This document shows positions 45,057-51,234 of a DNA stretch of 53,932 bases, piece by piece. The DNA comes from Aquabacterium sp. (GTDB lineage: Bacteria > Pseudomonadota > Gammaproteobacteria > Burkholderiales > Burkholderiaceae_C). The notes beneath the pieces are model-generated. The model had not been told where the DNA came from, made no database searches, and saw only the letters and a program-made list of their open reading frames with translations. The translations under genes and the position numbers were made by a program. Each line of letters begins with the position of its first letter. Position 1 is the first letter of the stretch. The stretch covers positions 1-53,932 of the forward strand of contig NZ_JAUSAR010000009.1 of NCBI RefSeq assembly GCF_030652515.1. The letters are read 5' to 3'.

Positions 45057-47594
45057 TCAGCCTGCGCCGCTATGCGCAATCAAGCCTTCGGAGCTTTCCA
45101 GCTCATTGAGCTTGCCCTTGATCTTGTCGCGCAGCATTTCATAGATGGCCTCCGGATTGATCGCGGTGATCACCTCGCGCCCGCCATTGACGCTGATGAG
45201 CTGAGAGATCCAGCGGAAGCGGCCACTCATGATGTCCGGCAGGCTCTTGATGGCCGCGTCGTCAAACTCCAGCACCTCGTGCAATTCGTCCACCAACAGG
45301 CCCAGCAGGCCATGGCTGCAGCGAGTGATGATGATCTGGCCGCTCAATTCCCCATGCGGCAGGTCAAAGAAATCGTAGAGGCTGAGCACCGGCACAAAGC
45401 TGGTTTGGTTGTCCGCGTTCTGCAGGGGGATCACCCCCACGATCTGCCCTGCCCCCGAGCCCAGGCTGCGCAGCGCCGACATCTCACCAGCTTCCATCAC
45501 CGATTCCACCGCGACCGCCAGGTAGCGGTCATGCAGCAGCATGGTGGCGTACTCGTGGCCATCGCCCACCCGCGCTGGCGCCTGGATTTCCAGTGCGGGC
45601 AAGCCATCAGCGGCAGCCAGTTCAGCCGACACCAAGGGCAACGCCACCAGGGCCAGCACATCGTTGTCATAGTCTCCCGTGTTCTTGTACTCGCGGTAGC
45701 CCGAAGACATGGTCACGCCCACCAGGTGCGGTTGGCCAAAGATGGGAGCCACCATGGAGGTGCCCGCGCCATGCGTCAGGTCCAGCATGTCCACGTCAAA
45801 CGGCACGGTCTGACCGGCCTGGATGTCCGGGTGCGTGGAGGCAATCACATGGCCGGCCTTATCGCAAAACACGGCCCAAACGCCAGCGCGTGCCGGCAAA
45901 GCGCCCTTGAGCATGTTCAAGAACTCGGTCTCGCTGTCAAACACCACGCCGATACCCCCCACCACCGCCCCCTCGTCATGCGGATGGCGGATGGCCGCCT
46001 GGTAGACGTAGGTGGGCCGACCGCCATACATCGGGCTGGCCGCGAAAGGTGACACGCAGTAGTCCTGGGTCGACTGCAAGGCGCCAACGTGGCTCAACAG
46101 CCGACCATCCAGCCGGTCGCCCACCACGGCCAGCTCCGTCTTGTGAAGATCGCTCGCGGCCAGGATGCGCCCATGGCGGTCATGCACATACAGGCTGGCG
46201 TACACCGTGTACAGGCCATTGATGTAGTCCAGGATGGCCGCGATGCGTTGCACGCCCACCTGGTCCACCTCGCCCGCCCCAAGGATCTCGCGGATCTCGG
46301 AGGACAGTGCCCACCAGCGGCAATCGTTGGCGCGCTCATACAAATTGCGGTCCATGATGTCGATCATCAGGTGCGAGGCAAATTGCAAATCGTGCAGGCT
46401 GGATGACACCACCGTGTGCGACAGGTCTTGCATGGCCCGCGAGAACACGCTGCGCATGCGCTCCCCGGTTTCGCTGACCTGCTGCAGCACCGCCTTGAGC
46501 TTGGCCAGCTCGGTACCCTTGCCGCTGGACATGACCTGGCCACTCCACACCACCCGGCGCAAGGCCTTGTTGATCTGGCTGGCCTGGGTTTCGATGGCGC
46601 GCAGCTCTTCGCACAGCATGCCTGCGCCACCCACCGCCACCTGCTCCGACACCCGCTGGTCACGGAAGGCGGCATCCACCGGCACCATCACGAAGCCCAT
46701 CCAGCCCAGCCCCATGTAGCCCTGATAGCCCGTGGTTCGGCAGGCCTTGGCGATGTAGTCGCGCCCACCGAACTCGATGATGTCGCACCGGGCTTGCGGA
46801 TCGGCGGGCAGGCGCTTGCCCACAGCGACGTGGTCTTCCTGGCTGCTGGCAATCACCTGGCCTTCGTCGTCCAGCAGCAGCATCACCGACCGGTCCTGTT
46901 TGCGTCGAAAGGCGCGAAAGATGCTTTCCATCTCGTCGTCAAACCGGAACGACAGGCACAGCACGCCCAGCACCTGGCCAGTGTCGTCCTCAATGCGGCG
47001 CGAATAGATCAAGGCGCGGTCTTTCGACGGACACAGGTCGGTGCGCCTGAAGGTTTCCACGTAGTCGGTGGAAGCCAGAGTCTGCGCCAGCAAAGGGTCG
47101 GCGCTGTGGCTCACGTCATTGGTGGCATCGTGGTGGGCCAGCACCTGGCCATCGGGCGACAGCACCAGGATCTCGTCGTACACCGAATACTTGGCAATGT
47201 ACTCCTTGAGCCGATGCTCGATGGCATCGCGGCCCACGCCATCGCCACGCAGGAAGCGGCGGATGTCTTCATCGGTCGCCAGAAAGCCCACGTCGGCCGT
47301 GCGCTCGAACAGGTTGCGGATCACGATGTCCACCACCACCTGCGCTTTCGAGCCTATGTCGAGTACCACCTTGTTGAGGTTCTCGGTGGCCAGCGCGGCC
47401 ACCAACTGGTGCTCCAGCTTGGCAAACGCTTCCCGCGTGCCAGCCATCGAGGGCAAGATGGTCTTGGCTTCGGCCGGGCAGATCATCTTGGCCGTGGTCT
47501 CGATCAGGCGCCAGGTGAACTCCAGCTCGTTCAATTGCCGCTCGCACAGCGTGACGTCACGCATGTAAGGGATCAACTCAGTCGCTTGGGTCAT
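45057..47594 (-). CDS. Soluble tandem cache-type sensor protein with C-terminal CheW domain
   Basis: 845 residues from ATG 47592-47594 (a GTG 12 bp upstream is possible). I see no signal peptide or membrane segment. Two related modules each have a helical motif then a sensor-like region: RNLFERTADVGFLATDEDIRRFL near residues 93-115 with LVLSPDGQVLAHHDATND, and RNLYERANDCRWWALSSEIREIL near 416-438 with LYVHDRHGRILAASDLH. The C-terminal part from about 695 is CheW-like (AVAVESVMEAGEM, FVPVLSLYDFF, RCSHGLLGLLVDELHEVLEFDD). It should couple a cytoplasmic signal to a chemotaxis-type kinase. It is convergent with the hybrid kinase gene, 43 bp away. Confidence 0.82.
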   Translation of the reverse strand: MTQATELIPYMRDVTLCERQLNELEFTWRLIETTAKMICPAEAKTILPSMAGTREAFAKLEHQLVAALATENLNKVVLDIGSKAQVVVDIVIRNLFERTADVGFLATDEDIRRFLRGDGVGRDAIEHRLKEYIAKYSVYDEILVLSPDGQVLAHHDATNDVSHSADPLLAQTLASTDYVETFRRTDLCPSKDRALIYSRRIEDDTGQVLGVLCLSFRFDDEMESIFRAFRRKQDRSVMLLLDDEGQVIASSQEDHVAVGKRLPADPQARCDIIEFGGRDYIAKACRTTGYQGYMGLGWMGFVMVPVDAAFRDQRVSEQVAVGGAGMLCEELRAIETQASQINKALRRVVWSGQVMSSGKGTELAKLKAVLQQVSETGERMRSVFSRAMQDLSHTVVSSSLHDLQFASHLMIDIMDRNLYERANDCRWWALSSEIREILGAGEVDQVGVQRIAAILDYINGLYTVYASLYVHDRHGRILAASDLHKTELAVVGDRLDGRLLSHVGALQSTQDYCVSPFAASPMYGGRPTYVYQAAIRHPHDEGAVVGGIGVVFDSETEFLNMLKGALPARAGVWAVFCDKAGHVIASTHPDIQAGQTVPFDVDMLDLTHGAGTSMVAPIFGQPHLVGVTMSSGYREYKNTGDYDNDVLALVALPLVSAELAAADGLPALEIQAPARVGDGHEYATMLLHDRYLAVAVESVMEAGEMSALRSLGSGAGQIVGVIPLQNADNQTSFVPVLSLYDFFDLPHGELSGQIIITRCSHGLLGLLVDELHEVLEFDDAAIKSLPDIMSGRFRWISQLISVNGGREVITAINPEAIYEMLRDKIKGKLNELESSEGLIAHSGAG

Positions 47595-47806
47595 GCCAGC
47601 TCCCACATCATGTTGCTCAAGGTTCGGTGCAGGTCATGACAACGACTACTTTCCGAAAAACTTGACCAGGAAATCAGCGCTTTCACCAGGGAGGCCCGCG
47701 ATGTGGGCTGCACGCTGGTGGTGCGCACACGTTCATTTGTCACAACTGGCTTGCGCCATACTTGCGCATGGTCCCCGCCATCCCGGAACACCCAATGGAC
47801 GCCCCC
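47595..47806. other. 212-bp intergenic region, no gene recognised
   Basis: Lies between the divergent CheW-type gene and the ABC binding-protein gene. Both promoters must be here. I saw no convincing sigma-70 pair, palindrome or small ORF with a ribosome binding site; weak -35-like TTGTCA occurs about 70 bp before the binding-protein start. Confidence 0.4.
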
Positions 47807-48790
47807 ATGAACAAGCGATTTCAGCGCACAAGCCTGGCTCTTCTGGCCTTGCTGTGCACCCCTTTGAGTCACGCCGCAGAAAAGTTCATTTACGTGACAA
47901 ATTGGTATGCCCAGGCCGAACACGGCGGCTTCTACCAGGCAAAGGCCACCGGCCTGTATGCCAAAGCCGGCCTTGACGTCACCTTGAAGATGGGCGGGCC
48001 GCAGGTCAACATCATGCAACTGATGCTGGCTGGCCAGGCCGATTGCGTGATGGGCTACGACGTGCAGACCATCCAGTCCTGGGCGCAAGGCATCAAGGCC
48101 GTGACCGTGGCCGCCGCCTTCCAGAAAGACCCGGTGGTGCTGATTGCCCACCCCGATGTCAAGCAACTGCCCGAGCTGAAAAGCCGCACCCTGTTGATTG
48201 GCAGCGCCGGCATGGTCACCTATTGGCCCTGGCTCAAGGCCAAATACGGCTTCACCGACAGCCAGATGCGGCCCTACACCTTCAACATCCAGCCCTTTCT
48301 GGCTGACAAGGGCATCGCGCAGCAAGGCTACCTGGCGTCCGAGCCTTTTGCCATCCAGAAGGAGGGCAAGCTCAAACCCAGCGTCTTCATGCTGGCCGAC
48401 GAAGGCTGGCCGCCTTATGCCACGGCCGTGGTCTGCATGGACAAGACCCTGAAAGAACGGCCCAAGGCGGTGGCGGCTTTCGTCAAGGCGTCCATGGAGG
48501 GTTGGAAAAGCTACCTGACGGGAGACCCATCCCCCGCCAATGCGCTGATCAGGAAAGACAACCCCAACATGACCGACGAGCAATTGGCCTATGGCATTGC
48601 CACCCTGAAAGACACCGGCACGGTGATGGGAGGCGATGCGGCCAAGCTGGGCATCGGCATCATCACGGACGAGCGCATGAAGCAGACCTACGACATGCTG
48701 GTCAAGCAAAAGCTGGTGGACCCTGCCAAGGTGCCGCTCAAACAGACCTACCGAACCGATTTCATCGCGCCGGCCAAGGTCATGCCCTGA
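47807..48790 (+). CDS. ABC transporter substrate-binding protein (NMT1/ThiY-SsuA type)
   Basis: 327 residues from ATG 47807; other in-frame starts lie slightly upstream. The signal peptide is FQRTSLALLALLCTPLSHA with cleavage before AEKFIYV. The mature protein has TNWYAQAEHGGFYQAKATGLYAKAGLDV and MLAGQADCVMGYD, typical of the NitT/TauT/thiamine-precursor group of periplasmic binding proteins. It delivers a small organic or inorganic ligand to the ATPase and permease encoded next. No ligand can be assigned; proximity to ureD hints at a nitrogen compound but this is inference. Confidence 0.88.
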   Translation: MNKRFQRTSLALLALLCTPLSHAAEKFIYVTNWYAQAEHGGFYQAKATGLYAKAGLDVTLKMGGPQVNIMQLMLAGQADCVMGYDVQTIQSWAQGIKAVTVAAAFQKDPVVLIAHPDVKQLPELKSRTLLIGSAGMVTYWPWLKAKYGFTDSQMRPYTFNIQPFLADKGIAQQGYLASEPFAIQKEGKLKPSVFMLADEGWPPYATAVVCMDKTLKERPKAVAAFVKASMEGWKSYLTGDPSPANALIRKDNPNMTDEQLAYGIATLKDTGTVMGGDAAKLGIGIITDERMKQTYDMLVKQKLVDPAKVPLKQTYRTDFIAPAKVMP

Positions 48791-48814
48791 GCCCGGGAGC
48801 ACGCCGGTTTGAGC

Positions 48815-49558
48815 ATGCATCCAGCGATTGAAGTCCAGGGGGCCACGCAGGTCTACCCCAATGGCACGCAGGCCTTGCTGCCGGTGAGCCTGTCGGTGGC
48901 CGAGGGCGAGTTCGTCACCCTGCTGGGCCCCTCGGGCTGTGGCAAGAGCACCTTGCTTCGTATGATGGCGGGTTTGCTGTTGCCCACTGAAGGCGGCATC
49001 GTGGTGCAAGGCCAGCGCTTGTCCTTTGTGTTCCAGGAAGCCACCTTGATGCCGTGGGCCAGCGTGCAGGCCAATGTCAGGCTGCCGCTGGATTTGGCCC
49101 ATGTGCCCAGGCCGCACGCTGAGGGGCGAGTCGCGCGCGCGTTGGCGCTGGTGGGCTTGCAGAGCGCCGCCGGGCAACGCCCAAGGGAGTTGTCAGGCGG
49201 CATGCAGATGCGCGTGTCGATTGCCCGCGGCCTGGTGACCGAGCCTCGGATTTTGCTGATGGACGAGCCTTTTGGCGCCTTGGACGAGATCACCCGACAA
49301 GGGTTGGACGACGAACTGCTCAAGCTTTGGCAAGCCCAAGGCCTGACGGTGGTCTTCGTGACGCACTCGATCAGCGAGGCGGTCTACCTGTCGCAACGCG
49401 TGGTGGTCATGGCGGCGCACCCTGGCCGCATTGTGGATGAGATCAGCATTGGCGCCCCCTACCCGCGTGGCGACGACTGGCGGGCCAGTTCGGCCTTCCA
49501 CACCCTGGAGCGGCATCTGCGTCAATGCCTGAAAAATGCCATGAAGGCGACGACATGA
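48815..49558 (+). CDS. ABC transporter ATP-binding protein (NitT/TauT family)
   Basis: 247 residues from ATG 48815; a TTG two codons earlier is possible. Walker A LLGPSGCGKSTLL, Q-loop VFQEATLMPW, signature ELSGGMQMRVSIARGL, Walker B ILLMDEPFGALDEITR and switch His in VFVTHSISEAV. The VFQEATLMPWASVQANV sequence is characteristic of nitrate/taurine/sulfonate-type ATPases. It powers the importer with the adjacent binding protein and permease, and its stop overlaps the permease start by 4 bp. Confidence 0.93.
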   Translation: MHPAIEVQGATQVYPNGTQALLPVSLSVAEGEFVTLLGPSGCGKSTLLRMMAGLLLPTEGGIVVQGQRLSFVFQEATLMPWASVQANVRLPLDLAHVPRPHAEGRVARALALVGLQSAAGQRPRELSGGMQMRVSIARGLVTEPRILLMDEPFGALDEITRQGLDDELLKLWQAQGLTVVFVTHSISEAVYLSQRVVVMAAHPGRIVDEISIGAPYPRGDDWRASSAFHTLERHLRQCLKNAMKATT

Positions 49559-50325
49559 TGCGAATCGCCCTGCCTGTCCTGGCCGCCGCGCTGTTGCTGG
49601 GCTTGTGGCAAGCCTGCGTGGTGTACTTCGAGGTGCCTGCCTACCTGGTGCCTTCGCCCTGGCTGGTCGGTCAGACCCTGGTGTCGGACTGGCCCCTGCT
49701 GGGTGCGGCGCTGCTGGTGACCTTGAAAATCACCTTGCTGGCCTTCACGGCGTCGGTCGTGATCGGAAGCCTGATCGCCTTCGTGTTCGTGCAAAGTCGT
49801 TGGATCGAAGCCGCGTTCTTTCCCTACGCCGTGTTGCTTCAAGTGACGCCCATCGTGGCCATCGCCCCGCTCATCATCATCTGGGTGAAGGATCCGACCT
49901 GGTCGCTGGTGGTGTGCGCCACGCTGGTGGCCTTGTTCCCCATCATCGCCAACACGACGACCGGTTTGCGCAGCATCCATCCCGGGCTGGCCGATTATTT
50001 CAGGCTGCAGGGCGCCAGCCGCTGGCAGTTGCTCGTGCGTTTGCGCATCCCCAGTGCCCTGCCCTTTTTCCTGGCGGGGCTGCGCATCTCTGGCGGTTTG
50101 TCATTGATCGGCGCAGTGGTGGCCGAGTTCGTGGCGGGCACGGGTGGCACCGGCACCGGCCTGGCCTATCAGATCCTGCAGTCGGGTTATCAACTCAACA
50201 TTCCGCGCATGTTCGCCGCATTGACGCTGATCACGTTGACCGGGGTCGGCCTGTTCGCGGTGCTGGCGGCGTTGACCAGGTGGGTGCTGGGCGGCTGGCA
50301 CGAGTCGGCCCGGCCACTACACTGA
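49555..50325 (+). CDS. ABC transporter permease (NitT/TauT family)
   Basis: 256 residues from ATG 49555 (ATGATG). About six membrane segments are visible, such as LPVLAAALLLGLWQACVV, LLGAALLVTLKITLLAFTAS, VVCATLVALFPIIANTT and ALTLITLTGVGLFAVLAAL. The coupling EAA-like loop is DYFRLQGASRWQLLVRLRIPSALPFFLAGL. It forms the channel with the upstream ATPase. ureD follows 31 bp later on the same strand and may be co-transcribed. Confidence 0.92.
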   Translation: MMRIALPVLAAALLLGLWQACVVYFEVPAYLVPSPWLVGQTLVSDWPLLGAALLVTLKITLLAFTASVVIGSLIAFVFVQSRWIEAAFFPYAVLLQVTPIVAIAPLIIIWVKDPTWSLVVCATLVALFPIIANTTTGLRSIHPGLADYFRLQGASRWQLLVRLRIPSALPFFLAGLRISGGLSLIGAVVAEFVAGTGGTGTGLAYQILQSGYQLNIPRMFAALTLITLTGVGLFAVLAALTRWVLGGWHESARPLH

Positions 50326-50356
50326 ACGGGTTCGAGTTGAAGCGAGTTGTTGCCCC

Positions 50357-51202
50357 ATGAGCTGGCATGGCCACCTGACCCTGGATTACCGCCTTGATGG
50401 CCCGCGCACGATCGCGCACGACCTGCACCACGGACCATTGCGTGTGCTGCAACGGCTTTACCCGGAAGGCGATGCCGTGTGCCACCACGTGCTGGTTCAC
50501 CCGCCGGGAGGCATTGCCGGTGGCGACGTGCTCGAGATCGCAGCCAACCTGGCACCAGGCAGCCATGCCCTGATCACCACACCGGGGGCCACGCGGTTTT
50601 ACCGCAGCGCCGGGGCGTTGGCCGAGCAATCGTTGGTCGCCAAGGTGGCCGATGGCGCGCGCCTGGAATGGCTGCCTCTTGAGACCATCGCCTACCGGGG
50701 CTGCCGCGCCGAGAACCGCATGCGTTTCGAGTTGGCCCCTGGCGCCGAGATGATGGGCTGGGATGTGCTGGCGCTGGGCCTGCCTGCGGCGGGCGAGCTG
50801 TTCGACGATCCGGCGCACGCGGGTGCGCACTACACCCAGAGCATCGACCTGCCCGGTGTGTGGCTGGAGCGCGGCACCGTCAAGGCCGACGACCACCGCC
50901 TGTTGGACAGCCCTTTGGGCTGGGCGGGCCACCGAGTGATGGCCACCCTGTGGTTCGCCACCGGACAGGCCATGAACGGCGCGCGGCGCGATGCATTGCT
51001 GGATGGCGCCCGAGCCTTGATCGATGCGCATGCATTAAAAGCACAAGCCGGTTGCACCAGTCCGCACGATCAGGTCGTGGTGCTGCGCGTGCTGGCCGAT
51101 CGCGTGGAACCCGCCATGCAGTTGCTCACCTCGGTGCGGGCAAACTGGCGTGATGTCGCATGGCAGATGGCAGCTTGCCCGCCCAGGGTCTGGCGAACCT
51201 GA
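50357..51202 (+). CDS. ureD: Urease accessory protein UreD
   Basis: 281 residues. UreD hallmarks: GPLRVLQRLYPEGDAVCHHVLVHPPGGIAGGDVLEI (the VHPPGGIAGGD core is diagnostic), TPGATRFYRSAG, LEWLPLETIAYRGCRAENRM and the C-terminal RVLADRVEPAMQLL. UreD is the first scaffold binding urease apoprotein during nickel insertion with UreF and UreG. Normally ureABC and ureEFG follow, but here the next gene is a convergent surface protein, so ureD is separated from any urease operon inside this window. Urea released from ureidoglycolate would make urease useful. Confidence 0.95.
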   Translation: MSWHGHLTLDYRLDGPRTIAHDLHHGPLRVLQRLYPEGDAVCHHVLVHPPGGIAGGDVLEIAANLAPGSHALITTPGATRFYRSAGALAEQSLVAKVADGARLEWLPLETIAYRGCRAENRMRFELAPGAEMMGWDVLALGLPAAGELFDDPAHAGAHYTQSIDLPGVWLERGTVKADDHRLLDSPLGWAGHRVMATLWFATGQAMNGARRDALLDGARALIDAHALKAQAGCTSPHDQVVVLRVLADRVEPAMQLLTSVRANWRDVAWQMAACPPRVWRT

Positions 51203-51234
51203 GGCCAATCCGGTATCCGGCATCGCCCCCTCGC

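Noticed and set aside
47591..49177. 528-residue minus-strand ORF opposite the ABC binding protein and ATPase
   Set aside because: Shadow of genes with signal peptide, Walker and signature motifs.
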